Positions 25,110-38,299 are shown, numbered from the stretch's first letter. The stretch is DNA of 64,000 nucleotides from Mesostigma viride (GCA_009746045.1 RPFO01000097.1:524366-588365); one strand, 5' to 3'. Numbers and translations: made by a program. The notes: generated by a model from the letters alone, not told the origin.

Positions 25110-25894
25110 CCTCCCGTGGAGCGCACAACCTGTCCTGGTGGCGCAGCCATCACTCTGGTTATCCATTTTCTGGTTATTTGGGGCACAAAGCAAGATACAC
25201 CCCTGCCGCCGAGTGCATGAAGTCAACTTCCCAACAAACCCTGTCTGGACGCCGTTCCCTCGCTTATAGTATATTACTACGTTGCTACATGATTTGGCAA
25301 GGTGTGGACCTTATGCTTGGTTGTCACACCTAACACCCAACAGTCTGCAAGGCATACGTGCTGGCAAGCTTCAAGTCTATGCAAGAACGTGTGCTCTTCT
25401 GATTTACAGCCGGGAGTTCTTGCATTGCCTGGAACGAAGCCACCCGGTTTGGCTATGAAGCAGAACATGCAGCGTTCAGTTGCAAAACACACCGCTTGCC
25501 AGGCAGGCCTGCATGCTCTCCCGGCAACCTGTTTCAGGAAGACCGAAGAAAGGCACTTATGCACGTGTAATGTTATGTATCCGCCATTCTTAGTCACGCT
25601 GGCTTCATTAGCTGACCATCATTAATTTTTACGTAAACACTGCATAGTCAAGTACATAAGTGCATAGTTGTGTCAAACAACTAAGTTGTCCTTTGCATGG
25701 TATGGCATTCCGTTGCATAGCATGGCAGAGACAAGAAAGCTCCGCACACATATCTCAGACAACTACCCTAGTCCTTCCAAGACGTTGGATCCCCATGCGT
25801 CCAGGAATAGTTGTCTCACTTAATTATATTTAAGAATTCAACTGTACCCATTAGAGTGCCATTAGAGAGCCAAGAGCCACGAGCCACGAGGTAG
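25110..25894. other. No gene seen; region after LRR gene
   Basis: It holds the LRR 3' UTR and AT-rich spacer. A word similar to 13740 (CCAGGAATAGTTGTCTCACTT) is at about 25801. No further coding exon is supported. Confidence 0.5.
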
Positions 25895-26750
25895 CCATGG
25901 CTGACGGCGGCGCTCATAGCTTTCACGTTTGAGCACTGAATTTAGTCGTGAATATCACAATCGCTTCGTCTTTCTAAGACGCACATGCTGATATAATTTT
26001 CCGACACTATTACGCAATATATGACGAGCAAACACTCCTCGACGCAACGCAGCCTGGCGGCTGCGTTCGGCAATGAAAATGCGTCTGCAGCTCCGGCTGC
26101 AGCTTCGCCCTCATCTCACGGACACACTGGCAGCTAAGCTAGACGGCACGGTTTACACCGGATGCTCCGACAGGTCCTGAATGTAGGGTTTTCCCAGCGT
26201 AGGTCATTAGAGTCTTTGTATCATGGTATGCCTCGTATTTCGGACGAGATTAGGCAGCGTAGGATAGCATTTGTATAGGACATCTTGCTCGCACCAGCCA
26301 GGTCGACACCGCCCTTGGCCTGGCCGGCCCCCAGCGGCTTGGCCAGCCAGGGCGGCATATTTTGACCTGGCCTGGCCCCAAGGACATTCCCAGGAAGCTA
26401 GGTAAACCTGCCATGAACTACACCCAGATGTTGCTGGCCGACCTAGTGGTCCCAGCTCAGTTTGAACACTGCATCCACTCTCTCTCCCTTCTTTGGACTG
26501 CCATGCAGAACAAGAAGCGGTGGCAGAAGATTGTCCAGGCTCACACGCCAGCCCCTGTGGGCAAGCCACCCCCCCCCAAGAGGAAGGGGCGTTTTGCTGA
26601 GTAGCATGTAGTTAGGATTTTATAGACTAGATAGCTTAGAGTTAGGTTAGTTCGATTACGCGCCCGCCTTCACCTCCACCCCCATCAAGGAATATGTGCT
26701 ACATGATCTCCCAACGGAGGCATGTTATAATTTAATTTAATTTTAATGAT
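25895..26750 (+). mobile_element. Short LINE-B-like non-autonomous element
   Basis: The 5' module (CATGGCTGACGGCGG, then the GACGCACATGCTGATATAAT stretch) matches LINE-B and LINE-A. A short ORF at 26021-26137 starts MTSKHSSTQRSLAA, in the position where LINE-B ORF1 starts. The 3' end (CTCCCAACGGAGGCATG, then a TTTAATTTAATT tail at 26730-26745) matches LINE 3' ends. Total size is about 0.85 kb, so most of the body is missing. Confidence 0.6.
26362..26604 (+). pseudogene. Short ORF in LINE-B-like element, unrecognised
   Basis: This 80-residue open frame ends in a basic, proline-rich tail (PVGKPPPPKRKGRFAE). A similar tail (PPPVGKRPRVQ) ends LINE-A ORF2, so this may be the remnant C-terminus of an element protein. 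I cannot assign a function. Confidence 0.35.
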
Positions 26751-26809
26751 CGACCATGAAATAACTTTCGTGTAATTTTTTTTCTAATGAGACTAGCATA
26801 GTACTCCAT

Positions 26810-27027
26810 TAATTAATTAATTAATTAATTAGACTCGTGCTCGCGTTGGGGAGTCACGGAGCATTAACCCCGATGGATGGATGGATGGATGGGTGCAAAC
26901 ATTCCTACCGGTCTAATCTATCTACATCGGCTACATACTACATCTATCTAACAGCATTCTAACTACAATATCTATCTAGACAGCCGCATGCTACCCTAGG
27001 GGAGCTGTCTGGCGTGCCTCCCACGGG
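26810..27027 (-). mobile_element. LINE-A copy E, 218-bp 3' end with TSD
   Basis: A TTAA-type tail at 26810-26832 is followed by the LINE-A 3' UTR including (GATG)4. The copy is bounded by ATAGTACTCCAT at 26798-26809 and 27028-27039. The flanks (26750-26797 and 27040-27075) match the minus strand of 37880-38000, where no insertion is present. Confidence 0.92.
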
Positions 27028-27584
27028 ATAGTACTCCATGGCATGCCCATGTGCATGACACGCAAGTACTTACTTCTGAAACAGCCAGCACAGGCAGGGC
27101 ATCACAAGATGCCATATACCTGAAGTGTGCCACACCACACATACCCCTGGATTTCTGGCCTGCGCTGGTTGTCTCCTTGATACCCCACCTGGGCAAGTAT
27201 CCATATAGCCAGCCCCACAGGCTGGGCATCGTGAGTGCCCGCACGTCGTGAAGAATTAAGAACCTACGCAGTATTACAAGATATCCGTAGGGAAAGGCAT
27301 ACAAAAGTCAAACTTCAGAAAGGCTATTTCTTTAGGTCGCCAGCCTAATATTGTTCCACAAAAGGTGACCTCAGATGAGGTCAGCTTCTTGTGGCGTAGG
27401 CATATGGAAATTGAATCAGGGCATGGCAGACGGCATGGCTGGTCCGCATCACAACTCACCACCCAAGAATTCCTGCCTTTGCAAGTCAACCAATTCATGC
27501 ATGGCTACTTGCATACACGAAGCCCGTGCAAGCGGGGGCACCGGCAGACCTACTGACAAAGATGGGTTCATGCCAGTGGAGAAT

Positions 27585-27795
27585 CGGTTGCCTTGTCACG
27601 CTAAGGATGGCTCCCCTTGGTCATTGCATCGGTCACTGTAACCCTTTGATGGTTGCTTTGTCACGCAAAAGGATGGTGCCCCCTGGTCATTGCATTGGTC
27701 ACTATAACCCTTTGGTATAGTTGTCTTGTCAAGCTGAGGATGGTGCCCCTTGGTCATTGCACTGGTCGCTATAACCCTTTCGTATAGTTGTCTTG
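27585..27795. repeat. About 64-bp tandem repeat, 3 copies
   Basis: Units share CTTGGTCATTGCA, GGTCACTATAACCCTTT and TTGTCTTGTCAAGC; they start near 27590, 27655 and 27720. Confidence 0.88.
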
Positions 27796-27799
27796 TCAA

Positions 27800-30178
27800 G
27801 CCATCACCTGCCCACTGCCAGCTGCCCTCAAGAATATGGGGAGTTCCAAGCGTCTACCTCAAGCATGCCCCGTTGCATCGATACTCCATGTGTCCACCAA
27901 TATGGGAGAGCACGAGGCGCATCCAGGGCGTCTGGGGCTGTGGGCGCTGCGTGCACCCAGGAATCCTGCCCACACTTGCATCATCAAGGGGTCCCATGTT
28001 CGAATCCGGTATGGTACCAAATTTTCACGGTGCTCAGTGAGCGCAGGCATCTGATGAGCAGGAATGGCCGAATGGGTGAAACCAGGCAGGACCTTAGAGC
28101 AGGGAAGGAAACCAAGCATGCCTATAAGCAGGGAATTAAGGGCAAAAGAAGGCAGCACGACAGGGGTAGAGGGCCGTGGGATCAGCAGCGTGGGAGCAGA
28201 CGGGAGAAAAGGGATGCTGGAAAAAGCCATGCCCCGGCAGCTGGCAGGGAAAAGCTGGAGGCGGCGATGGATGATCCAGCGATGGGTGGAGACGACATTA
28301 TCAAACGGTCACCGTGACTACAGCACAAGGCCCCAACGACGCGCGTACCGCGGGCACGACGAAAGTTGCGCCGGTGACGCGTGCCTCGAGCACAGGTGTC
28401 GTCTGCCAGCATCTACAGCGTCACTAACAGCAGCAACACCACAGTAGCAGTGGGATACGGAGCACATGGGCTCGGCCTTGGCCAGCAACAGGAATGAAAA
28501 CACGGCGCAATTTCGCTCGTCCTCGTTCACAAGACCCTCCAACAAAAGAGAAAGGTCTGACGTTCGAGGCTGGCGGGAATTTCGTCCGGCAGATGTCAAA
28601 ACGAAGCCCAACGCAGCCCACGACTTGGAAGAAATGCAAAACGGAAATTTACGGTGGAAAAACGGCGAGTGTCTGGCTTCTCTGCCAGTGAAATACGGTC
28701 TCAACCGTTGCGGCTAAGTCCACTGGGACCTGCGATCCCGTTTCCACGCCCAAACTGCTGCCAAAAAAAGTGCTGACATTGCAGGATACGCTGGCGGCTG
28801 ACAGAACCAGTCCCAGACGTCCGAAAATAGAGAGAAAATGAACGCGAAAGAAAGTCCATAACAAATCCCACCATTGGCTCTCGCCAACTGCCAGCTTCGT
28901 GTATTTGAAGGTAGATGCCACGCACTCCGTCGCCGCCATGCAACAGGTGTGCTGACGGGGATAACACACAAATCATGGAGCGATGAAAGCGGAACGAATG
29001 GACTTCATAAAGCGACAAAGGTAATCAAAATATATGGTATTTTACAAGGAGCAACCATTTCTCCTCTTCTATTGTAATGCGCTAAGCAGGCGCGCTCCGC
29101 TATGGTCCTGCTTACCTGCTCCTACATGACGCAATTCGCTGCCAAGTGCCAATGCGCGGGCAATGTCTTATCCGTGCTCCATGGTGGTCATACTCCGGCG
29201 CGTGACCAGACTTTGTTGTGTTTTTCTCATGCACCTACGCGTCAGCTGACGCTATGCCGGGCAAAATAGCGGAATGGCTACCGGCATGATAATAAACCCG
29301 CCGCCGCGCCTTGGGGTGGCATGGGCGCATGGCCCGTGCAGCGTGCTTACTGCAGGGCTTGCATGGGAATCGAGGATGCCGCTCCCACAACATGATGCGC
29401 CTCGACGAAAGTTTGTGCAGTGACGCAGGTTTGCAGCGATGTGTATGGCCACATCCTTTTGCAAACATTTTGCGCCTGTTGAAACTTTAAACTTCCCTCG
29501 AACAAATTGATTTGGGGGAAAGGCCGGCAAATCGCGGCAGCAGACAAATTCTCGAAGCAGTTCTAAACTGGGAGCGCGCTTGGTGGCATGTGCGGCAGGC
29601 GGGAGCGGGAGCTTCGGACTGGAACCGAGGAAGTAGCCGGTACCCGCCACCGCCCCACCCGAACCTCGCGCCTTGGGACCGGGTCATTTTGCCGTGTGCT
29701 CTGCCTGTGCTATAAACTTTAAAGTTTGCCAAACCCTGAGAGACATTTCGCTTCAAACTTTTAGGCGGGTCGAAAACCCCAAAAGTGGTGCACACACCCA
29801 AAAACGCATGTGCATTGTGCAATGTGCTGCCCGCTCTTCATCAAGCCAGACAAGAAGCTCGCCCTAAGTCAAGTCGTTCATCATTCGGGCAACGCCCACC
29901 ATATCTACGCCAAAAGAAGGAAACATCCAGCGACGGCACAGGCGGGTCCTCCCACCGCGCGCCTCGGGCATGGATCGATGACGGGAGGACCGTTCTTCGG
30001 CGTTTGCATTGCGCGCCCTATAGCTCCATTGGCATCCATGGATCCCAGCGTGTCCGCGCCCGCGATGCCACCTGCTCCGATCTCAGGGGGAGAAATCCAT
30101 GTTGCCATCAGATGCCTTGATTTCTTTCTTAGCGTCGTGGATGTCGCGCTCCCAAACTGATTGAGCTTTGGGATCTCG
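27800..30178. other. No gene seen; includes upstream region of AP2 gene
   Basis: About 2.4 kb with no frame that I recognise. A tRNA B-box-like word (GTTCGAATCC) at about 27999 has no matching tRNA body. The promoter and 5' UTR of the AP2 gene should lie in the right part; an upstream non-coding exon is possible. Confidence 0.45.
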
Positions 30179-33100
30179 ATGGCCTCATGCACGGGGCCTC
30201 CGCGTCTCAGCATTTGCTCCGCGGATATCTCATGTTCTCCCAACCCGCTGAAGCTGCCGGACCGCCGGCACTCAAGTTCTTTTACGCCAGTCGACCGCTC
30301 GGTGGCTGCGGAGAGCGCAAACAGTTTGGACAACGGCAGACAAGCCGCCGCGGGCTTGCCTGAAATGCCGCGCCGCCGTCTGGAGGTCTTCTTTCCTCAG
30401 CGCCCTTCAGGCGAGGAACAGATTCCTCTTGAAAGCTTTTCGTCTGCGAACGGTGCTGGCAATCCACGTGGTCAAGTCTTCCACGACCGCCGCGCTGATG
30501 GACTTGCTTCACCAGCTGCCCCAGCGCTGGTTGATGCAGGAAATCAGCGCGCAAGCTCCCCGCATCCGACGGACGACGGACGAGCGCTCTCTCCAAACTA
30601 TCCTGTCAATGGAGGAGGCCAACAAAGGACGGCGAGACCGACATCACCCCGCCGTCGAGACTTCCGGTTTCGTGGGATTACACCTCACCATGGCCGCTGG
30701 CAGGCTCGCATCAAGGATGCGCGCAAGGACATTCACCTGGGCTACTATGACACAGGTACAGCGCTCCCCTGCATGCTGGATGGTTGTCTGCTTTCGCCAT
30801 GGTCTGTTTTTTTGTGGTTTACGCATCTTTTAGAGTGTACCTACTCTCCTTTTCCCTTGTGCCCCGTCGGGTCCCTTGTCTTACCATCTGCATGACTCTC
30901 ACAGTGTGGCGTCATTCTGGCTGTCAACAAGCATCCAGTTCTAGGTGACAGCAGCAATTTTACCTCCATTTAAGTGCAGCAAAGAGAAAGGTTTTGCACC
31001 GTCCATTTTGCGCAAACAGTCTTTTTCTTGGAAAGTGTAGGCATTTCAAATGCCCGTGTGCGCCACAGTGCAAGCTTTGGGTCAGCATCCGCTTGTTCTC
31101 TCTTTTGCTCCAAGTCCACCGCTGTTTCGGTGTGTCCCTGGCACTCTTGCGTACCAGATGCTAGCATCATCCTGTGTATCCACATGCAGCCGTGTGAATG
31201 GTATCACTACCGATGGGGCACGTCTCCATCCTTGAATGTATGCATGTTCTGTTTTTTCAAACCTCCCTTTTGCTAGTCATCATTTTTTTGTGGGTTATCT
31301 GCAATTCCTCTTGACCCTGTATGTCAGGCGACCGTATGTTTGCTTGCGCTTTTGGATAGGGCCTGTACACCTTTGCATGGATATACCTGGGTAGATGCTG
31401 CTCCTGAATCATGTCTTCATGGCTCTGAACAAAGGGCCCGATCTGCTGGTTTTACTAACTCTGAACCGCTTCCAAGTGCATGGTGTACTCTGCTTCAGGC
31501 CAAACGGCTCGCCCTCCCATGTCCTGCTTGCAGCCGCAGCCTGTTATAACTGGTGCCAGGTCTTCTAGCCATTCTATGTTAACTCTCTGTGCTGTTGCTT
31601 ACCCTTTGTATCGCGCAAATGCGCTCTCAATTCTTGATCCCTTGGTTCCCTTCCATTCCTCACATCCCTATCTGGGCCATAGTATCCCTTTTTTTACATC
31701 TCCCATATCCCACCGCTCTTGTTCGCTTCCCTGCAAATGTCTCGTAATAACCTTTCCGTCCCTTCCCCTTTCATCCTGTGCCATGCTCCTCTGCTTCCCC
31801 CCTCACCTCCCCTCCCCCCCCAAAACCAGACGTGGAGGCTGCGCAAGCGTATGACAAGGCGGCCATCAAGCTGCGTGGGCGCGAGGCGCTGACCAACTTC
31901 TCGCTCGACTCGTACAACCTGGCCGAGATTGAGGCAGCCGACAGCCCCCAGAACTACAAGGCCAGCCCGCCCATCACCTACAAGCCGAGCGCGTCGCCTG
32001 GGGCGTCCCCTCAGGGGCCCCCAGCACGGGTCGCCCGCGCCACCCCTGACACCCGCACTGGCAGCCCCAGCTGTCTGGGACGGGGGCCGCACGGTAGCAC
32101 GTACCCTCTGTCCGATGGGAGGGACCATGCGGCCTGCCAGGGGGACGAGCTTGGGCCCCCTGCCGCGCCCCTGCGGCTCCCGCCGGCCCAGGAGACCTAC
32201 CCAGGGGGGTCCGGTCGCCTGGCAGGGGGTGACGCCAGGGACCGCCCAGAAGCCATCGGTGGCGGAGTGGCGGGCGCGGTGCGTGCGGGCCATGGGGGGG
32301 TTGGGGTAGGTCATTTCCCCCCGTCCCCCACCCACCAGGGCGCGGATGCCAGCAACTGGTTCCTGACGCTGTCTGACCCGGCCACGCTGCGGCTGCGCGG
32401 CCAGTACCGTTGCGGCAAGTGTCGCATGCCCAAGAAGGGCCACATCTGCCCGGCTGAGGGTGGGACACCGGGCACGCCGCCGCCGGCCATGTCGGCGCAC
32501 GACCCTGCCCCGGATGCGCCTGGAAGGGGGGTCAAGAGGGAGGAGCTCGCGCGCGTCCACAGCAGCACGTCCCTGGGTGGCCATGGGGGCAGTAACGTGC
32601 CGCATGGGGCCCATCAGGGTGGTGTGGCTGGCGCCTCGCACGATTATTCTGGTACCCGTGGCGACACCATGGGTGGTGGCAGCGCCCGATATCCGGCCAG
32701 CGGTGTGGACAGCGGCAGCCTCAGCGGGGCCACGCGTGGTGGTGCACGAGGGGGGGGCGAGGAGGAGCACTCAGCAGCGCCGGCCACGCCTGCACCGCCG
32801 TCCTTCCAGGGGGGCATCCTTGGGTGCGGCGAGGCCATCAAGGAGAACGTGCTGGCGTTTGCGCCCTCACTGGCAGGGGGCCCGGGCGCGCGGCACACCC
32901 CGCCCCCCTCATCACTGGCCGCTGGCAACACTTGTGCCACTGCCAGCATGATGGAGGACAAGCCCGTAGTGGGGGGTCCCCCGCGCAAGCGCCTGCGCAT
33001 GGCCGGGTATTACCCCTCGTGTCCTGACGGCAGCGACATGGCGGCTGCTGGCGCCGGTGGTGGCAAGGATAGCGCGGGCGCCACCGCATACGGGTATGCC

Positions 33101-36100
33101 CCCAGGGCCCCCCTGTCACAGGTGCAGGGCAGCGCGGGTCCCCGGTTGCCGGTTGACACGGTGCACGCACCGGGGGGGACGTACGATAGCGGTGCTAACT
33201 TTAGCAAGGGGAACAATGGCAGCGTGAGCGGTGGTGGTGGCCGCGGGGATACGGGCTGTGGTCGCGCCTCCCCCGCCCTTCACCAGTACGTGGCCGATGG
33301 GCGCCGCCGACCACCGACATCGGGCATGCCCCCCCGTGGTGCCAGCCCCCTGCACGTGCTGCCCGATGATGAGAAGGACGAGCAGGGGGAGGAGGGCACC
33401 CCTGCGGACAGGGGAGCCCCCCGGGGCCCCTCGCCCGCGTGGCGCCACGTGGCACTGTCCCCTTCCTCTGGTGCCGCCAGCACGCCGCACGGATCGCACA
33501 CATACAACGCGTCGACCGGGTTCTCTCCTGTGGGGGCGCGGGTGAGCTCTGCGGGCAAGCCCACGGGTGGCAGCAGCCATCACAAGCTCCAGCACCAGGT
33601 GGTCGGCAAGGATGGGGCACGGGCCAAGGAGGACCATCGCGAGGATGGGCGCGACAAGCTCCTGCGGTCCAGGGGTGCGGATGGCCGCGCGTCCACCGAG
33701 GGGCCGCCTGCTGTCTACCCCAGTGCCGCCCCCATGGATCGCAAGGCCGCAGCCAAGGCCGCCGTGCGCGCCGCCACTAGCGACGCCGGCGCCAAGGGGT
33801 TCCGCTTCAAGGGGGACGTGCCGGGGGGTGGAGCTGACCGGATGCTCGGTGGGCTGGCGTCGTCCTACGGCCCCCCAGCCAGGGAGGACAGATACCTGGC
33901 AGGTGGGCGCCAGGGCGTCACGGTCGCGCGCGTGACGTCAGCCAGCGACAGGGACGGCGAGGGGGCCTACCCGCCGCTCTCATCCAAGGTTGGGGCGCGC
34001 TGTGACGGCGGTCCCCAGGGCCCTGACTATGGTCACGAGGACGCGGGACGAGGGGGCGGCGGCGGCAGCGCCAAGCGCGTCAAGCTCAAGTCCCTCTCCT
34101 CCCTGGGGTCCCCCTGGGAGTCGCCCGGCACGCCCAGCGGCGGCGGCCTGCACGCGGCGCTCCCCTTTGGCAAGAGCCCGCTGCGATCGGACGGGTATTC
34201 GGGGCCGAGGGCGGGGGGCGACGTGGTGGGTGGTAGCAGTGGCCGCAAGCAGGGCGGCGGTGGGTCCCGTGAGTACGAGGAGGATGCGGGTGGCGCGCGC
34301 AGTGGCAGCAGTGGTGGGCCGCTCATGGCAGCGCGACCCAAGAGCAACAGCCGGTACCGCGGCACCACGCGGCACCATGGCCGGTGGCAGGCACGCATCA
34401 AGGACAACCGCAAGGACATCCACCTGGGTTACTTTGACACTGGTGAGCGCGCGCGCTGCTGTCTGGATAGGCCTTTGCTCCCACAGTTCCGCCTTATCAA
34501 GGAGACAACTTATGTTTTTAACCGTGATCTTTACCACGGGATCTCTTCCTGTCCCTACTGACAACGATCTTTCCGGGAGTTTGCGGCCCTACATGTCTTC
34601 CTTGTTTGCATTGGGCCCTACCTGCCAGGAATGTGTCAGCTAAGGCAGGTGCTCCCGTGGTGGTGAGGGCGCTTGCCTTTTTGGCCATCGGCCCAGGAAA
34701 GAGGGGGTGAAGATAAGGATTGACAAGACAAGATCAATTTTTTCCTTTGGGCACTATAAATTGTAGTTGGAGGCAGATTATGGAGTAAGCTGCACCAGAG
34801 GACGTCACGAAACCTTTGATTCCCCTGTTTACCCCTGGTAGTGTGCGTGGAGATGCCCCTAGCAAGCACCCACGGTAAGGTCTTCCCCCGGACTCCATTG
34901 CCCATGGCTACACCTGTGGACGGTGCACCCCGTCCCATACCTCGTGGGCTCGCATCTCCACGCGCCACATGTTTTCTTGCTATTGGCTCATGCCAAAAGT
35001 CCTTGCTGCTGCTCCCGCCACCAATACTCTTGCTACCGTCCCGCCACAGTCCCTCATCACCATACGTGTTCCTTTTTCCCCTGCAATCGGTCCCCCCCTT
35101 CCCCCGCATCACCATTTGTACCATGCACCCCTGTCTCCATGCACCCCTATTTCCACGCACCCATGTTCCCCCGACCCTGACCCCCCAGAGGAGGAGGCGG
35201 CGCGAGAGTATGATCGCGCGGCGCTCAAGTACCGCGGCGCCAACGCCGTCACAAACTTCCCGCCATCCGACTACGGATACGACGGCCGGCTCATGGGGCA
35301 GGGGGCCGGCCGCGCGCCCAGCCCAGGGGGCTCCGGCCGGTTGGTGTCCCCCCGGCACGTCCCCTCGGTGGGTAAAGACGGCACGCCAGGCAGCGTGGGG
35401 GGGACTTCGTCGGATGACGACGATGGGCTGACTGCCATCTGTCGCAACGTGAAGCGATCCAAACGGTCCCACCGCAGCACCTATGGCAGCGGCGGCGTGG
35501 GCGGTAATGCTGGTGGCCCCCCGGCCACATCTCCCTTTGTGGCGGGTGCCAGCGGCGGCGTGCGACCGATGCCAGTGCTTGCGGAGGAGTTGCCCGCCAA
35601 GCGTGCCGCAAGCCACGGTAGGTGCCCTAATGCCTGCACTCTTTTGATAGTTTCTAGACCTCCATTTTTTACCACTCTAAGGTAAGGTACTGGTATTAAC
35701 CAGTACTTATTGAAAGGCGTGCAAGCTCAATGAAATCTTGTAGGAAAGTGATTTTCTCGTGGTGGAGCTTGTGAATGGAGTCCATCCATCCATCCATCCA
35801 TCCATCCATCCATCCATCCATCCATCCATCCATCCATCCATCCATCCATCCATCCATCCATCCATCCATCCATCCATCCATCCATCCATCCATCCATCCA
35901 TCCATCCATCCATCCATCCATCCATCCATCCATCCATCCATCCATCCATCCATCCATCCATCCATCCATAAGGGCATGCTCGGCTTCATGAGGGCGGCGC
36001 CTCGCTGTGAAGGGGTCGGACCTCATAGTTCTGATGGCACGGCAAGTAGGACAGTGCCATGGGCACGTCTCCCAACCGAGTGAGCCCATGTCTGCACCCA

Positions 36101-36585
36101 CACGTCTCTATGTCTGGCATGCCGTTGATCCCCTGTACCTGGGCTACGCACCTGTTTTTCTTGACCAGGCGGTCGCTGGGCGCCCATGGGGACAGGGATC
36201 TAGGAAGACTCGGCCATGTTGGACAAGCACGCTTTTTCCATGGATGTCGGTGCAGCGTAGCAGGCCAGGTCTCTGACTTTCATCCTCGCGCGCTCCTTTT
36301 GCCCCTTGCCCTTACCTACAACTGACAGCTCTCTCGCTGGCATAACCTCTTGTGGCCTTGCCCCGTGTGTGTGTGTCCTGTGCAGAAGAGCCAGAGGCCA
36401 CTGAGGAGGAGGCCGACTCCCCCACCCTGGGCATGGCCCCTGGAGCCGCCGCCACCTCGGGCGGGGACGGCTCGGGCGGCCGCGGCCAGGTGGCGGTGTC
36501 CCATTCGTCGGAGGACAACGCGGCGGCGGAGGTCCTGCGGGAGATCATGAAGCTGCACCGCAAGCAGCGCGAGGCCGACGCTTAA
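30179..36585 (+). CDS. AP2-domain transcription factor with two AP2 domains, 4 exons
   Basis: The exons are 30179-30755, 31830-34442, 35189-35617 and 36386-36585; all introns are GT-AG and phase 1. The joined frame is 1,272 residues. Both AP2 DNA-binding domains are split by an intron at the same place: domain 1 at about 164-221 ([23 protein letters not shown] then DVEAAQAYD), domain 2 at about 1033-1092 ([23 protein letters not shown] then EEEAAREYD). Between them lie some 810 low-complexity residues rich in Gly, Ser, Ala and Pro. These include a C-x2-C-x6-H-x-C motif at C387-C390-H397-C399 ([13 protein letters not shown]) and basic clusters (RKRLRM, KRVKLK) that could be nuclear signals. 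The ATG at 30179 is the first after an in-frame TGA at 30158. It should act in the nucleus; its targets are unknown. Confidence 0.88.
35781..35969. repeat. (CATC)n array in AP2 intron 3
   Basis: About 47 perfect units. They read CATC on the plus strand, the opposite orientation to the other tetranucleotide arrays in this window. Confidence 0.97.
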
Positions 36586-36725
36586 CTTTAGGGCCGATGT
36601 GCTAAGTTAACGCGCACGTGGCACCGCTAGCAGCGTGAGGCTGCGCTTAACTTTGGGGCCGGTGTGCTAAGTTAGCGCGCATGTGGCACCGCAAGCAGCG
36701 CAAGGCTGACGCTTAACTTCAGGGG
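36556..36725 (+). repeat. 66-bp tandem repeat starting in the AP2 stop-codon region
   Basis: The last coding bases CACCGCAAGCAGCGCGAGGC, the TAA and following bases recur at 36622 and 36687 (units of 66 and 65 bp). The gene's end has been duplicated into its 3' UTR. Confidence 0.88.
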
Positions 36726-38299
36726 CGTTAAGTCATGGTGCACGCCCTTGGCGGTGGGCCACAGATATGGCTGTCACATTCTGCCTTCTCCCCTGCCTTG
36801 CAGTTTCTGCATTCGACCTTGCAAGCTGGCAGGTTATGACCGTCTTGGGCGACAAGGGGGCTGGTGGTCAATGCCAGAGGTGGCAGTGGTGCTTGGCCCC
36901 GCCACAGGTTTTAACTCGCCACGCGTGGAAGTCGCCCTCAAGTAAAAAAGCTAGCACCCTTTGCCCTCGTGAGGTGACAGTTGTGGCTTGTCTGGGATCG
37001 TCCAGAAATGAAAGCGTGAATGCACCGCCGTGCAGCAGGAACCTGCTGCTTCTTTGGTCATGATGTAGTGACGGTAGGGCTGATGGGCACCTAGGTGTGA
37101 TTTGCAGCCCTGGTGGGACAGGGGTGCGGGCGTCAGTAATGAAGCTTGGTTACTCAGGTGCATGGGGCTAATATTTGGACCTTGTGGGGTCTGCAGTGGT
37201 ATGTTGGTGGGGGCAGTTCCCCCGAGCATGCTGGCTTGGGCATGTGGCTCGGGGTGACTGGACAAATGTTGCTGGACGCAGGACGTGACGCTGTGCCCTC
37301 GTTCCTTCCACGCGCTGCCCTTTGTGGGCCGGTATCTCGGGGTTACACAACAACGGCCCGGCCCAGGCGAAGCGTACCTGCACTCGTGGCAAGCTCTGTA
37401 ACAGGCATAGGCCAGATGCTAAAGGAAGAGAGCAGTACGGCTGTCCTGGATTTCAAGGGGGGCGGCTTGTGTTGTCAGTCACGTTGGGTGTTTTGAACGA
37501 AAATCTTTTTTTGTCGCAGCGCATATAGCAGTGAGAGCGATGGGTAGAGTGAGCGTGCAATGTTGGTGTTTGTTGAGGAAGGGCTCTTTATGTTTGATTG
37601 CTCGCCACGCTTGGATGGTGAGCGGGAGGCATGCCGGAACATTTCATGTAAATTTTTTTGGAGGAAGCCCCATTTCCGCCTGGCGAATTCCTCTTTTTGT
37701 TCCACAGGTGGGATGGTTTGGCTTGCTGCAACACAGATTGGGTATGCGGTGGTTGCTTGCTTGGGCTATACGCAAAGCTAGGAATATTCTTAAATAAAAT
37801 CTGTAAAGATTTAATGACACGTAATTTTTTGTGGCCTGCATGTACGTAAATTCCTATAGCACTTGCACCAAGCTATATATACCACGCTTAAGTCAGTGAA
37901 ATAAGTACTTGCGTGTCATGCGCATGGGCATGCCACCGAGTACTATATGCTAATCTAATTAGAAAAATAACTTACACGAAAGTGACAAATATCGACTGCA
38001 TGCATCATGCCCCAACCATATAGTCACTTCCATGGATGTTGCAGTCAGCATTTAGCCATGCTATGCCTAAGCAGGGAGCTACTCTCTGCTGAGATGCCAC
38101 GTGTACACCAGCTATAGCCTAGCCACATACCTTCCACCCCATATGTCATGCAGGCCTTCTAGGCCCTCTCCTCAAGCTGCCTTGTGTGCTTGTGCTTGTT
38201 TAGGAGGCATGAACTATCATGGCGGTGCAGGTGCACCTTGTGCACCCAGAGCAGGTGATTGTTGTACATCCTACACCTGCAGGTTGTCGCCCGGTGATT
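36726..38299. other. No gene seen; 37880-38000 is an empty-site paralogue
   Basis: The AP2 3' UTR and spacer. 37880-38000 (minus strand) matches the flanks of LINE-A copy E and reads through the insertion point (near 37940) without the LINE. Confidence 0.6.

Noticed and set aside
27950-28020. tRNA gene suggested by GTTCGAATCC
   Set aside because: No acceptor, D or anticodon arm can be paired at the right distances.
31694-32770. Minus-strand open frame of 358 residues opposite the AP2 exon
   Set aside because: A GC-rich shadow of a real exon; no recognisable domain.
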